Shown: positions 1 through 7,623 of the stretch, piece by piece
Layout: each line of letters starts with the position of its first letter
Position numbering within the stretch: the first letter of the stretch is position 1
Assembly (NCBI RefSeq): GCF_015708085.1
Contig: NZ_JADNYM010000006.1
Location: 124,001 to 188,000 of the forward strand
Reading direction: 5' to 3'
Origin: Arthrobacter terrae
GTDB taxonomy: Bacteria; Actinomycetota; Actinomycetes; Actinomycetales; Micrococcaceae
DNA: 64,000 nucleotides
Translations under genes and position numbers: made by a program
Notes under the pieces: generated by a model
The model's input: the letters and a program-made list of their open reading frames with translations, nothing else
What the model was told of the DNA's origin: nothing
The model's database searches: none

Positions 1-2
1 AC

Positions 3-1190
3 ATGTGGCGGGTGAACGTGGACGCACTGGAAGCTTTCGCGAACCTGCATGGGCGCTTGCCTACCCAGTATGAAAATGATCCCGACGATCGCCGACTTGG
101 CGTATGGCTGAACGGCCGCCGGAGGGAGGGCGACAAGCTACGAGCCAACCGTCGGGACGAACTCGCCCTGCGCGCTCCAGGGTGGGACAGGACCGCGGAA
201 GACCGGTGGAATGAGAGCCTTGATTTTGCAGCCTGGTACCTCCAGGAGCACGGCAGGTTCCCGCGTGAACACTCACAGGATCCTGAGGTCGCGGCTTCGT
301 CCCGGTGGATCGGCACACAGCGCCGGGAACAGCACCATCCGGAAACCCGAAAAGCTGCTCTCGATGCCAAGTTGCCCGGATGGCACGAGCGCCCTGCCGA
401 CAAGTGGACCGATACGCTCGACTATGTGGCTGCCTTCGTGGCTGAGAAAGGCCGTCTGCCGGCAAGAACATCCGAAGAAGAAAAGGAGCGCTGGGCAGGA
501 GAGTGGATTCGACGCCAACGCAAAGGCACCGGGATGACCCCGGAACGTGAGGCCCGACTCGATGATCGGTTACCGCGCTGGCGCGAAGCCAGTGAGGACG
601 CCTGGTTCCGGAAGCTTGACGACTACGTGGCGTTCTACAAAGCCAACGGGCGCCGTCCCAGCGCGGTCGCCGCTGACAACACCGAGCGCACCATGGGTGT
701 CTGGTATCGGAACACCAATGCAGCGAAACTGACGGAGGCCCGTTCGGCGGCCCTGACCGCGGCGGACATCGGAGAGCGTCGAAGTCAGGACCAGATCTGG
801 GCGGACACCCTGGATCTCGTGGCAACGTTCTATGCCGTTCATGGGCGCTTCCCGACCGGATCCGGAAAGGAACCGGGTGAGCGCCCGCTCTCAGTGTGGT
901 TGTCCAACCACCGTCGCACCACGGAAAGGGTCGCACCGGAACGCCGTGCCCTCATGACCGCACGCATCCCGGGCTGGGACCTCACGCTGGAGGACATCTG
1001 GATGCTCAAGCTGCAGGCCTGCGTTGACTTCGTTCAGACCCACGGCCGCCTGCCCACGATGGGGAAGAACGTCCCGGATGCGCAGAAAAGAGCTGCCGTC
1101 TGGATTTCCGATCAGCGTAAGCCCAGGAACCGTTCCAGACTGGATCGGGTCGCCATCCTTAACGAACGCCTCCCCGGCTGGGGTGACTGA
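3..1190 (+). CDS. Helicase-associated (HA) repeat protein, possibly cut by the window edge
   Basis: The protein consists almost entirely of about six tandem repeats of roughly 65-70 residues. Each repeat has the pattern W-x(6)-L-(D/Q)-x(2)-A/V-x-F-x(5)-G-R-x-P followed by a basic linker and ending in L-P-G-W or similar. This is the helicase-associated domain (PF03457 type), a small helical nucleic-acid-binding module usually found C-terminal to a DEAH-type helicase or in large phage and plasmid proteins. The ATG at base 3 is the first codon that fits in the window, so the real gene may start further left and include an enzymatic domain. No promoter can be judged. The repeat structure is clear; the function beyond nucleic-acid binding is inferred. 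Confidence 0.75.
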   Translation: MWRVNVDALEAFANLHGRLPTQYENDPDDRRLGVWLNGRRREGDKLRANRRDELALRAPGWDRTAEDRWNESLDFAAWYLQEHGRFPREHSQDPEVAASSRWIGTQRREQHHPETRKAALDAKLPGWHERPADKWTDTLDYVAAFVAEKGRLPARTSEEEKERWAGEWIRRQRKGTGMTPEREARLDDRLPRWREASEDAWFRKLDDYVAFYKANGRRPSAVAADNTERTMGVWYRNTNAAKLTEARSAALTAADIGERRSQDQIWADTLDLVATFYAVHGRFPTGSGKEPGERPLSVWLSNHRRTTERVAPERRALMTARIPGWDLTLEDIWMLKLQACVDFVQTHGRLPTMGKNVPDAQKRAAVWISDQRKPRNRSRLDRVAILNERLPGWGD

Positions 1191-1235
1191 ACCACCTGGC
1201 GGCCGGGCGGGTGATTCATCTGGGAACACAATCTC

Positions 1236-1264
1236 TTGCTGTGCCGGTGTTTGACACATAGGCT
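1236..1264 (+). promoter_or_regulatory. SigA-type promoter of the cold-shock gene
   Basis: TTGCTG at 1236-1241 and TAGGCT at 1259-1264 are separated by 17 bp. They lie about 70 bp upstream of the cold-shock ATG. The common element box (GCCGCACACAT) is not present here. Confidence 0.4.
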
Positions 1265-1333
1265 CATCCCGTGGGCGGCAGGGACGGCATTCCGAGCAGC
1301 GGGACCGACCAGACGCCCGTGAAGGAAACAGTA

Positions 1334-1537
1334 ATGGCAACAGGTACGGTCAAGTGGTTCAACGCCGAAAAGGGTTTCGGGTTCATCGCCCCCGACGACG
1401 GAAGCGCTGACGTGTTCGCACACTATTCGGCGATCGCTTCCAGCGGTTACCGCTCACTGGATGAGAACCAGAAGGTGCAGTTCGACGTCACTCAGGGCCC
1501 TAAAGGACCCCAGGCGGAGAACATCACCGCTCTCTGA
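1334..1537 (+). CDS. cspA: CspA-family cold-shock protein
   Basis: This 67-residue protein is a single OB-fold cold-shock domain. The RNP1 motif (KGFGFI) is at residues 13-18 and an RNP2-like segment (DVFAHY) at about residues 26-31, after the typical start [10 protein letters not shown]. Members bind single-stranded RNA or DNA and melt mRNA structure. The ATG at 1334 has GAAGGAA eight bases upstream, and the length matches the family. A clear terminator hairpin follows at once. It is monocistronic. Cold-shock proteins are common on chromosomes, phages and plasmids, so this gene alone says little about the replicon. Confidence 0.95.
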   Translation: MATGTVKWFNAEKGFGFIAPDDGSADVFAHYSAIASSGYRSLDENQKVQFDVTQGPKGPQAENITAL

Positions 1538-1550
1538 TGTCTGACCGGGA

Positions 1551-1590
1551 GACTGGCCGGCCAGTAACGGGCTGGCCAGTCTTTCGCTTT
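1551..1590 (+). terminator. Terminator after the cold-shock gene
   Basis: Inverted repeat GACTGGCC (1551-1558) / GGCCAGTC (1574-1581) followed by TTTCGCTTT. Confidence 0.8.
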
Positions 1591-1603
1591 GTCCGCCGCA
1601 AAT

Positions 1604-3298
1604 TCAGGCACCCGTGGTTATACCCGCTGCTGCTTGTTCCGTTTCCTTTTTCGCGGCCCTGGCCGCCTTCGCCTCGGCTTTCTGCACCGCAGCCCGTGCC
1701 TTCGTGGCGGCGAGCAGCTCGGCTGAACGTAACGCATGGGCAGCATCGGCTTCCTGTAACCGGCGCCGGGCCTCACCCAGGATGGTTTCTTCGTTGGCTG
1801 TCAGCCACGCGCGGGCACCGGCTTCGTCGTTGAACGCCCCTTCGTCCTGGGCTTCCTGGGACTGGGCGACGATGACCGCCCACAACTTCCCTTTCGGGAC
1901 GCCGGCATCGGCCAAGTGCTGGCCTTTGAGTAAGGTGCTGATCGCCGTCTCGTTCCCGAGCCGCTCCGCGACGGCCAACCAGTCCGGGACGTAATTCCTG
2001 GTGCGCAGTGCCCCGACCCCGCGGCCCGCCTTATCCGCTTCCACCAGCCGCGCCCAATCGGTCAGGGACGGCCCGCCGCTGGCGTGATCCAGCCGGCGCA
2101 GCAGACGACGGACCGCGGTGTCGCTGATTTCGACGCCACCGCCCGGGGTATGGCACATGTGCTCCCTGATCAGGGGCAGGATTTTCTCGTGGTAGCGCCC
2201 CGGCGCTCCGATGCCATTCAGGAATTCCCGTGCCGGTTCGACACCGGTTTCGTGGTGGCCACCGGAGGTAATGGCACCGGTGTCATCGATCCTGGTGGAA
2301 TGGGCTTTTCCGAAATCGTGCGTCATGGCGGCCAGAACCAGGATGGATGTTTCTTCCGCGTCGAGACCGTCCCGACGGGCTATCGCTGCCGCCTGGTCGC
2401 CGGCGAGCCCGAGATGAACTATTACGGCACCTTCAGGATGCCAGCGCAAGTCCTGCGGCACATCCCTGGTCGCTGCCAGGGCAGGAAAGTGCTTCTCCCA
2501 GCCAGAGTCGTGCAGTGCCTCCAGTGCCTTGGAAATGTGGGTGCCTTCGGTTGTGAGTTTGCGGAACTGCTTCCAGATCCCGTCTTTATTCAACTGCCCG
2601 AACGTCGGCGCCATGTCCTGGCACAGCTCCGCCGTTTCCGGGGCGAGCACCATGTTGAACCTGCCGGCGAACTGTACCCCGCGAAGTACCCGTAACGGGT
2701 CTTCGTCGAATTTGTCCCCGGTGTGCCGCAGGATACCGGCCTCCAGGTCTGCCCGCCCGCCCAGCGGGTCCACGAGCTCCCCGGTCGCTGCATCCCAGCC
2801 CATGGCGTTCATCGTGAAGTCCCGTCGCGCGAACGCCGTTTCAAAAGCCATGTTGGGGTCGGTGTCGACCACGAACCCGCGGTACCCGTCGCCGGTCTTG
2901 TTGTCCTGTCGGGGCAGTGCGACGTCGAAGTCCTGCCCGTTCAGGGAGGTGTTGAACACACCGAATGCCTGCCCGAATTCGTTCACGTCCCCGGGGAGTG
3001 CGTCCCTTACTTCCTCTTTGGAAAGCCCATACACCTCAATGTCGATGTCCAGGGAATCCACCGTCCCGCCCCGGGTCCGGGCGAGCAGCCCATCGCGGAC
3101 GGCGCCGCCAACGATCAGCGGCCGGCCGCCGGCGGTCCGCAGCGCGTCAAGGACCTGCTGCGTTTCCGGTGTCAGGTCGATCAGATCGGGGATGCAGTCC
3201 CCTTCCGTAGCGCTCAGCGAGACGATTGCTTCCGCGCGGGTATCGGGTGCGAACTGGCCTGCGGTCCTGACTCCTTTCGGGACACGGTTCCGTTCCAT
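1604..3298 (-). CDS. cca: CCA-adding tRNA nucleotidyltransferase with N-terminal element tag
   Basis: This 564-residue enzyme adds or repairs the 3' CCA of tRNAs. Class II nucleotidyltransferase signatures are visible: GGAVRDGLL, the metal-binding DIDIEVYG, and RRDFTMNAM with the following RNA-binding segment (DPLRVLRG). A C-terminal HD phosphohydrolase-type domain contains THDFGK and HHE. The first ~30 residues carry a variant of the peptide found on eight other proteins here (VPKG-x(3)-AGQFA, then a V-S-L end). The start ATG at 3298 is preceded by GAGGGG. A GTG one codon upstream is also possible. It overlaps the stop codon of a 34-codon leader ORF, so translation may be coupled. The enzyme makes sense beside 26 tRNA genes of which only one encodes its own CCA. 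Confidence 0.9.
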   Translation of the reverse strand: MERNRVPKGVRTAGQFAPDTRAEAIVSLSATEGDCIPDLIDLTPETQQVLDALRTAGGRPLIVGGAVRDGLLARTRGGTVDSLDIDIEVYGLSKEEVRDALPGDVNEFGQAFGVFNTSLNGQDFDVALPRQDNKTGDGYRGFVVDTDPNMAFETAFARRDFTMNAMGWDAATGELVDPLGGRADLEAGILRHTGDKFDEDPLRVLRGVQFAGRFNMVLAPETAELCQDMAPTFGQLNKDGIWKQFRKLTTEGTHISKALEALHDSGWEKHFPALAATRDVPQDLRWHPEGAVIVHLGLAGDQAAAIARRDGLDAEETSILVLAAMTHDFGKAHSTRIDDTGAITSGGHHETGVEPAREFLNGIGAPGRYHEKILPLIREHMCHTPGGGVEISDTAVRRLLRRLDHASGGPSLTDWARLVEADKAGRGVGALRTRNYVPDWLAVAERLGNETAISTLLKGQHLADAGVPKGKLWAVIVAQSQEAQDEGAFNDEAGARAWLTANEETILGEARRRLQEADAAHALRSAELLAATKARAAVQKAEAKAARAAKKETEQAAAGITTGA

Positions 3299-3402
3299 CA
3301 CAAGGACCCCTCACGTGTCATGTTGCGGCCGCGCATCAGCGGTGCTGTTCGTGCCATGTCAAGGGCGGTGCCCTGGGACTGGCGGACGTGGAATGTGCTC
3401 AT
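3298..3402 (-). CDS. 34-aa leader peptide overlapping the cca start
   Basis: The ORF begins MSTFHVRQSQ and its ATG sits exactly at the predicted +1 of a P1 promoter box, so it would be leaderless. Its TGA overlaps the start of the CCA-adding enzyme (TTGTGATGG). It may couple or regulate translation of cca, or act only as a ribosome-loading leader. No family is recognised. The residues RQSQG recall the beginning of the shared N-terminal tag. Confidence 0.45.
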   Translation of the reverse strand: MSTFHVRQSQGTALDMARTAPLMRGRNMTREGSL

Positions 3403-3420
3403 AACTTATCTGTGTGCGGC
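3402..3420 (-). promoter_or_regulatory. P1 promoter for leader ORF and cca
   Basis: GCCGCACACAG (box at 3420-3410), 7 nt, then +1 at 3402, which is the A of an ATG. Confidence 0.65.
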
Positions 3421-3457
3421 TGCGGACCAGGTGCGCCTGGCGAGGGAGCCGAGACGT

Positions 3458-3476
3458 GCCGCACACATAACGGGCA
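3458..3476 (+). promoter_or_regulatory. P1 promoter for the 3513-4606 operon
   Basis: GCCGCACACAT at 3458-3468, predicted +1 A at 3476. It is divergent from the cca promoter, with the two boxes about 40 bp apart. Confidence 0.65.
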
Positions 3477-3512
3477 AGACGAATATTGCAACACGAGATG
3501 AGGACAACCCTG

Positions 3513-3884
3513 ATGACGACCCTGACAGCCGTTCCTTCCCCGGCCCAGGTGCCGGCCGCCCGCCAGAGCGCACGCCTGTACCTGCAATCCCGCGCATTGA
3601 CCAACATCAGGCAGCACCTGCTTGCAGGCGGCACAGACACCGCATTCATGCTTCGGCTGGCAGGCAGTGCGCTGCGTGAAGATGCCGGCACAGGTGGTGA
3701 GACTACCCCGGAGGTGAAGCGGCATACCCGCGCTCTCGAAGCGCTCCGGCGGCACCTGACCGTCGGCGGCACTGACCGGGCCATTCTGATTGGTCTGGCC
3801 GGTAACGCCCTGACCGGGTACAGCCCGGCTTCGGTGAAGGAAGCTGAAGAAATGGCGGCAAGCGGGCACCAGGTTGCCGCATGA
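3513..3884 (+). CDS. Small protein with an internal duplication
   Basis: This 123-residue helical protein of unknown family contains two similar ~25-residue units: R-Q-H-L-L-x-GGTD near residue 35 and R-R-H-L-T-x-GGTD near residue 87, each followed by an L-A-G-x-A-L helix. This suggests tandem duplication of a small helical module. The chosen ATG at 3513 has AGGA eight bases upstream. An in-frame ATG at 3498 is an alternative. It is transcribed from the P1 box at 3458 and its stop overlaps the next ATG (ATGA), so the two genes form one translational unit. No catalytic motif or signal peptide is visible. Confidence 0.7.
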   Translation: MTTLTAVPSPAQVPAARQSARLYLQSRALTNIRQHLLAGGTDTAFMLRLAGSALREDAGTGGETTPEVKRHTRALEALRRHLTVGGTDRAILIGLAGNALTGYSPASVKEAEEMAASGHQVAA

Positions 3885-4606
3885 GCCGGAATCAGGGATA
3901 CATGCTGGAGGACGGCTCGCCGCGCTACGGCTCACGCACCACCGTAACGGGCGCCGAGGAAACAGCACGATCCATTCGGACCAGGGTTGAGGACGTACCC
4001 GAAACCGCGGCACAGCTCGGCTTGGACGACCTGGCGGCGGCTATCGACCGGCGGCTCGTAAGCTCATGGGCTGACAACCCGAACGAGCTCGTGGAAGGCC
4101 TTCGTGACGCTTACCCGGAGGAGCTTGTCGCAGCCCGTACGCTCGTGAAAGCCCATCTGGGGTCCCAGCGTCAGTGGAGGCTGAAAGCGCAGTCAGTCCG
4201 CGACAGGCAGCTGGCCGGTCTGATGGACAGACGCCGGACATCCGGCAGCACACGAGGAATCCTGGCGCTGCGCTTTGTCCTGATGGCAGCCCTGATCGCA
4301 CTACCGGTTTCGATTGCGGCCACGGACAGGGAGAACCTGCTGAAGTTGGTCCTGGCAGGGGTCGCCTGCTTTATCTTGGCGGTGGTGGGCGGGCACATTA
4401 TTACCGTCCAGGCACGGGTTCCTGTCATGCCGGCCATTCGCGGCGCCTGGCTCTCAGAACTCCGCGAAGATGTCGTCAACGCGACACTGGTGGCCATTCT
4501 GCGTTCCAAAGGCATCCTGATGGAGGCCCGCACCATTGCCGCGGCTGAGCGCGGAATTGAGAGCATCCGGTCAGCTTCGCAGGCAGTAGCCACGCTGCGG
4601 GACTGA
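3881..4606 (+). CDS. Two-helix membrane protein, unknown family
   Basis: This 241-residue protein has a soluble, charged N-terminal half. Two hydrophobic segments follow, at about residues 125-145 and 150-172, with a short connecting loop. A helical C-terminal tail comes last. That topology suggests both termini in the cytoplasm. It is translationally coupled to the preceding duplicated-repeat protein by an ATGA overlap. No family, enzymatic motif or signal peptidase site is recognised. The shared operon suggests the upstream small protein acts with it at the membrane, but this is inference. Confidence 0.7.
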   Translation: MSRNQGYMLEDGSPRYGSRTTVTGAEETARSIRTRVEDVPETAAQLGLDDLAAAIDRRLVSSWADNPNELVEGLRDAYPEELVAARTLVKAHLGSQRQWRLKAQSVRDRQLAGLMDRRRTSGSTRGILALRFVLMAALIALPVSIAATDRENLLKLVLAGVACFILAVVGGHIITVQARVPVMPAIRGAWLSELREDVVNATLVAILRSKGILMEARTIAAAERGIESIRSASQAVATLRD

Positions 4607-4726
4607 CGACCCTAAAACAGTGCCGGAGCTCTGATTTCCGGCAAGGAAGTCTTGTGCCGCGCCGGGCTTCCAATTTGCTGAATTCGTTCCGCTATGATGT
4701 CCGGAGGAACCCGAGCTGGGAGAAAC

Positions 4727-5443
4727 ATGAAGCGGACAACGATAGCCCTCATGGGAACAATTGCTGTGCTGTTGAGTGCCTGCAGTCCGGGTCCGGGGCC
4801 TGCACCGTCACAGCAGACGACAGCTGCGGCGCCAAGCCCGACGGCCGCGATCCCCGACTACGCCTCCGCTGACCTGACGAAGCTTTTACCCACACAGGAC
4901 GAAGTACGGCAACGCATGGTGTCAGAATGGACATCCGATCACGGCCCCGAGACAACCAAGTACAAGGAAATTCCGCTTCTGGGACTGGGTAAGGTCGACT
5001 CCGGTGCGTCAGCCCCGGGTTCTTCTGAATGTCGGAAAGGGGCAGCAGCCGGACCGGACAAAAAGTGGACAGATGGCGTTGGAATCAGTGGGACCACCCC
5101 GGCCGGAGACAACTTTGGAATCGCCCTGCTTCGCTTCCAGACAGCCGATGACGCAGCAGCCTATGCAGCGGACGTAAAAACCGCAGTGTCAGTGTGTACA
5201 AAGGAGGGCGGTCTTGACCCCTCCATTGCGGCAGCTTTTCCGTATCACCTCGCTCCGTCCCAGCTGGACGGTGCGGTCTCCGTGGAAGCCACTAAAGCGT
5301 CCAAGGTCCAGCGTTATGCTCTCCTGCCTCACGGCTCCGTTGCTGTGTTTGTCACAGCAGGTGGTGATCTAGGATCCAGTGCCCAGGCTGATGCCCTACT
5401 CAAGCTGGGGCTCGACAAGCTGACTAGCACACCCTCTTCCTGA
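4727..5443 (+). CDS. Predicted lipoprotein
   Basis: This 238-residue protein begins MKRTTIALMG and has a lipobox LLSAC with Cys at about residue 19. A Pro/Ala/Thr-rich linker follows, then a globular domain. It should be exported through Sec and lipidated on the outer face of the membrane. The domain resembles sensor-like lipoproteins of actinobacteria, but no family can be named with confidence. The ATG at 4727 follows GGGAGA. No P1 or P2 box precedes it. A TATGAT hexamer at about 4693 may be a host-type -10. A strong bidirectional terminator follows. Confidence 0.75.
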   Translation: MKRTTIALMGTIAVLLSACSPGPGPAPSQQTTAAAPSPTAAIPDYASADLTKLLPTQDEVRQRMVSEWTSDHGPETTKYKEIPLLGLGKVDSGASAPGSSECRKGAAAGPDKKWTDGVGISGTTPAGDNFGIALLRFQTADDAAAYAADVKTAVSVCTKEGGLDPSIAAAFPYHLAPSQLDGAVSVEATKASKVQRYALLPHGSVAVFVTAGGDLGSSAQADALLKLGLDKLTSTPSS

Positions 5444-5481
5444 CAGTTATGTGAGTGCGGGTCCAGACCCTCAGGATCATA

Positions 5482-5518
5482 ACGAAGCCCCGGAACGGCC
5501 ATCGCTCCGGGGCTTCGT
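5482..5518. terminator. Bidirectional terminator between convergent genes
   Basis: 13-bp perfect stem ACGAAGCCCCGGA / TCCGGGGCTTCGT separates the lipoprotein gene from the convergent operon. Confidence 0.85.
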
Positions 5519-5524
5519 CAAGTC

Positions 5525-5692
5525 TTAGCCGGCGGCCAGCTCCTGCGCCGGGGTCAGGTGGACGTAGCCGTACCGGTCTTTGCTGAGGACGTATTCGGTG
5601 CCGCGCAGGATCACCGTGTCTCCTTCAGCGACAAGAATGTTTTCGCGGAGTTCCTGCGGGTGCGCGGTAAGGACGGTCGCGTTCTCGTTCAT
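5525..5692 (-). CDS. Small protein, 55 aa
   Basis: It begins MNENATVLTA and ends QELAAG. The ATG overlaps the stop of the upstream gene (ATGA), and GAAGG lies upstream. The sequence (ILVAEGDTVILRGTEYVL) suggests a small beta-rich fold. No family is recognised. It is the second gene of a two-gene operon from the P1 box at 6000-6010. Confidence 0.6.
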   Translation of the reverse strand: MNENATVLTAHPQELRENILVAEGDTVILRGTEYVLSKDRYGYVHLTPAQELAAG

Positions 5693-5949
5693 CCAGGCGT
5701 GCGGGCCTTCGACGAGGGGGCCTGATCGACAGTACGGTGGTAGTTGCCGGTCTCCCAACCGCCGACACTGTAGGTGTTGTAAAGGTCGGTGCCCCGGTGG
5801 TTCTTGTAAAACATGGCCAGCTCAGGTCCTTCATGACGGTCCTGGCCGAAGATCTCCTGCGGCGTACCGGCTCCGGGGTGGCCGTCGGAGTAGGTGTAGG
5901 AGTCTTTGTTGTTGATGGTGAGCAGCTGGTCCAGGTTAAAAGTAGCCAT
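5689..5949 (-). CDS. Hypothetical protein, 86 aa
   Basis: It begins MATFNLDQLL and is rich in Tyr, Asn and Gly. GGAGGAA lies ten bases before the ATG. It is the first gene after a P1 promoter box and is coupled to the 55-residue gene by an ATGA overlap. Because the two reading frames abut through a run of five Cs, I considered a frameshifted single gene, but the overlapping start and stop favour two genes. Function unknown. Confidence 0.6.
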   Translation of the reverse strand: MATFNLDQLLTINNKDSYTYSDGHPGAGTPQEIFGQDRHEGPELAMFYKNHRGTDLYNTYSVGGWETGNYHRTVDQAPSSKARTPG

Positions 5950-5991
5950 TGTGGTCGTTCCTCCGGTGTCGGGTTCCCGGCTCTTTGCCGG

Positions 5992-6010
5992 TACCCACAA
6001 TGTGTGCGGG
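5992..6010 (-). promoter_or_regulatory. P1 promoter (5525-5949 operon)
   Basis: CCCGCACACAT box at 6010-6000, +1 predicted at 5992, with a 43-nt leader containing a Shine-Dalgarno sequence. Confidence 0.6.
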
Positions 6011-6049
6011 GAATCTAAACGCTCTCACCGTTGATCACATCGGTCCCTG

Positions 6050-6068
6050 GCCGCACACAGACAGTGTG
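6050..6068 (+). promoter_or_regulatory. P1 promoter with no coding gene downstream
   Basis: GCCGCACACAG at 6050-6060, +1 predicted at G6068. No ORF follows, but a terminator hairpin ends near 6131. Confidence 0.5.
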
Positions 6069-6131
6069 GAGGGGTAACAGACCCCTGGACGCAAAGAAAC
6101 CCCGGAACAGTACAGGTTTCGGGGCTTCTTC
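6068..6131 (+). ncRNA. Candidate small RNA, about 64 nt
   Basis: A P1 box predicts +1 at 6068. The transcript would start with a small hairpin (GGGG-TAACAGA-CCCC, 6071-6085) and end in a 15-bp terminator stem (6094-6108 / 6116-6130). No start codon with a ribosome-binding site lies inside. It could be a regulatory RNA, or simply a promoter with an early terminator that insulates neighbours. Confidence 0.4.
6094..6131. terminator. Terminator hairpin of the candidate small RNA
   Basis: The stem AAGAAACCCCGGAAC / GTTTCGGGGCTTCTT has one mismatch and one G-T pair. Confidence 0.6.
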
Positions 6132-6317
6132 GCGATGGCAGACCTTTTCCGTTAGGTAATCGGCTGCTGCATATTCTGATTCAAGGCGTGTCAGGCCACC
6201 CTACGGTCTTTCCTGACGTGCTGCGTTTCCCACACTAGCAGCAGCATCCGGCAGTCTGGCAAGTCCCGGGCATCAACAGTGGCGCCGCGGAGCCGATGAA
6301 GCCGCATGTCAGAGACG
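6132..6317. other. Non-coding gap
   Basis: Between the small-RNA hairpin and the dUTPase terminator I see no ORF with a ribosome-binding site, no tRNA and no recognised box. Confidence 0.5.
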
Positions 6318-6351
6318 GAAAAGGCCCGGATGACGAACAACCCGGGTCCTT
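6318..6351 (-). terminator. Terminator of the mazG-dut operon
   Basis: On the minus strand AAGGACCCGG pairs with CCGGGCCTT (one bulge), followed by TTTTCC. Confidence 0.6.
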
Positions 6352-6367
6352 CCATATGCGTCCTAGC

Positions 6368-6844
6368 CTAGACGGTTGCGAACCCGCCGGTGGAACCGAA
6401 ACCGCCGGCACCGCGCACCGACTCAGTCAACTCCCCGACTACCTGGAAGGCCGCGATTTCGATCCGCTGGATGACCAGCTGGGCGATTCGGTCCCCGCGT
6501 CGGAGCTCAATAACCTTGTCCCGGTCTGTGTTGAGCAAGCAGACGAGGATTTCGCCGCGGTACCCGGCGTCGATGGTTCCGGGAGCGTTCACGATCGTGA
6601 GTCCCTGCTTGGCGGCCAGGCCTGAGCGCGGGTGGATGAGCCCGACGGTCCCGAACGGCAAGGCAACGGCGACACCTGTCGGGACGAGGCGGCGCTCCCC
6701 CGGTGCCAGGGTCAGGTCGATGGTGCTGCGCAGGTCAGCTCCGGCGTCCCCGGGCTGGGCGTAGGAGGGCGCCGGCATTCCAGCGTCAAGGATTCTCAGC
6801 TGGACGGTCAGGGTGGTCATCTGCTCAACAGCGGTAGGGGTCAT
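6368..6844 (-). CDS. dut: dUTP diphosphatase
   Basis: This 158-residue enzyme hydrolyses dUTP to dUMP and pyrophosphate. It keeps uracil out of DNA and feeds thymidylate synthase. All five trimeric dUTPase motifs are present: [28 protein letters not shown] with the catalytic Asp and Tyr, RGDRIAQL and the C-terminal arm [10 protein letters not shown]. The start ATG overlaps the stop of the MazG-like gene (ATGA), so two nucleotide-sanitising enzymes are made together. With folA and thyA elsewhere in the window it forms a thymidylate supply set, typical of large phages and some plasmids. Confidence 0.95.
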   Translation of the reverse strand: MTPTAVEQMTTLTVQLRILDAGMPAPSYAQPGDAGADLRSTIDLTLAPGERRLVPTGVAVALPFGTVGLIHPRSGLAAKQGLTIVNAPGTIDAGYRGEILVCLLNTDRDKVIELRRGDRIAQLVIQRIEIAAFQVVGELTESVRGAGGFGSTGGFATV

Positions 6845-7383
6845 CGGTATTCTCCTGCACCCTGCAGGACACCGCGGTCAGCCCGGTCCTTGAGCTTGGC
6901 TACATTAGCGAACGCAAGGTCCTGGATGGACCAGCCGTGCCGGGCAGCTGAAATACCCAGCAGATGCAGGAGGGTCAGCACGTCCTGGTACTGGCTGAAG
7001 TCGGTCTGGACCACCACTCGCGGTACCGTCATCCAGGCTTCAAGGATGCTGCGTTCGACGTGGACGGACATTTGCAGCTCGTGCAGGGATTTACCCCAAA
7101 TGAGTCCGGCGTTCCGGGTGTCGAATTCGACCAGGCCGCGGGTGATGTACCAGAGGGAATCTCCCAGCTGGCGTTTGATGTCAACGAGGCGGTCCGTGGT
7201 GAACTTCCCGGCGTCGTCACGTTCGGCTTTCTGGTAATCAGCGGAGACTGCACCGATCATTTCCGAGTACAAGCCCAACGTGACATGCCGCTGCGCCCGG
7301 TGGCTGCCGGTGCCGGCTTCCGGGTAGATCGCAAACTGTTCGATGGCATCCCTGTACTCGGCGAGAGTATGCAGATGAGGCAT
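6841..7383 (-). CDS. MazG-like nucleotide pyrophosphohydrolase
   Basis: This 180-residue helical protein has the MazG/all-alpha NTP-pyrophosphatase signature: [15 protein letters not shown], then K-x-E-R-D and, about 30 residues on, QLGDSLWYI. Family members hydrolyse non-canonical or alarmone nucleotides to monophosphates. One family Glu is replaced (SEMIGA instead of GE-x-x-E), so activity is probable but not certain. The start at MPHLHTL (7383) was chosen because GAAAGAAGAG precedes it. It is coupled to dut by ATGA. The P2 promoter upstream of the small ORF at 7558 probably serves the whole unit. Confidence 0.75.
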   Translation of the reverse strand: MPHLHTLAEYRDAIEQFAIYPEAGTGSHRAQRHVTLGLYSEMIGAVSADYQKAERDDAGKFTTDRLVDIKRQLGDSLWYITRGLVEFDTRNAGLIWGKSLHELQMSVHVERSILEAWMTVPRVVVQTDFSQYQDVLTLLHLLGISAARHGWSIQDLAFANVAKLKDRADRGVLQGAGEYR

Positions 7384-7438
7384 GGTCGTACGCTCTTCTT
7401 TCAGTAGGGGCCTGCGGCGCACTCATGGCGCAGCGCGG

Positions 7439-7558
7439 CTATAAGTTCTTTGGCTTTGACACTCTTTTGGCTTTCCGGCGGCGGCCGGGACTGTTATGGC
7501 AGGAGCAGCCGTTCGTGGTGAGCCCTGCCGTGGCACAGCTTCGTCCGTTGGTCAGCAT
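7439..7558 (-). CDS. 39-aa basic cysteine-containing peptide
   Basis: It begins MLTNGRSCAT, contains C-S-C and ends in a Lys/Arg-rich tail (GRRRKAKR). CCAGGAGGGTG lies eight bases before the ATG, a very strong ribosome-binding site, and the ORF follows a P2 promoter directly. It heads the operon with the MazG-like protein and dUTPase. Function unknown. Confidence 0.5.
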   Translation of the reverse strand: MLTNGRSCATAGLTTNGCSCHNSPGRRRKAKRVSKPKNL

Positions 7559-7584
7559 CGGTCACCCTCCTGGTGTGCGTTGGT

Positions 7585-7608
7585 CCTATGCGGCCCGCCC
7601 ACTGACGG
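7585..7608 (-). promoter_or_regulatory. P2 promoter (mazG-dut operon)
   Basis: CCGTC (7608-7604), 13 nt, CATAGG (7590-7585). Confidence 0.6.
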
Positions 7609-7623
7609 CTGTGACGGACCTCC

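Noticed and set aside
61-936. Long antisense ORF across the helicase-associated repeats
   Set aside because: Arg/Pro/Ser-rich shadow of a strong repeat protein on the other strand, without start signals.
2529-3404. Long plus-strand ORFs opposite cca
   Set aside because: Shadow frames; the minus strand encodes all conserved nucleotidyltransferase motifs.
5689-5760. Possible -1 frameshift joining the 86-aa and 55-aa ORFs through a CCCCC run
   Set aside because: The downstream ORF has its own ATG overlapping the upstream TGA (ATGA) and a GAAGG site, the usual coupled-gene layout here.
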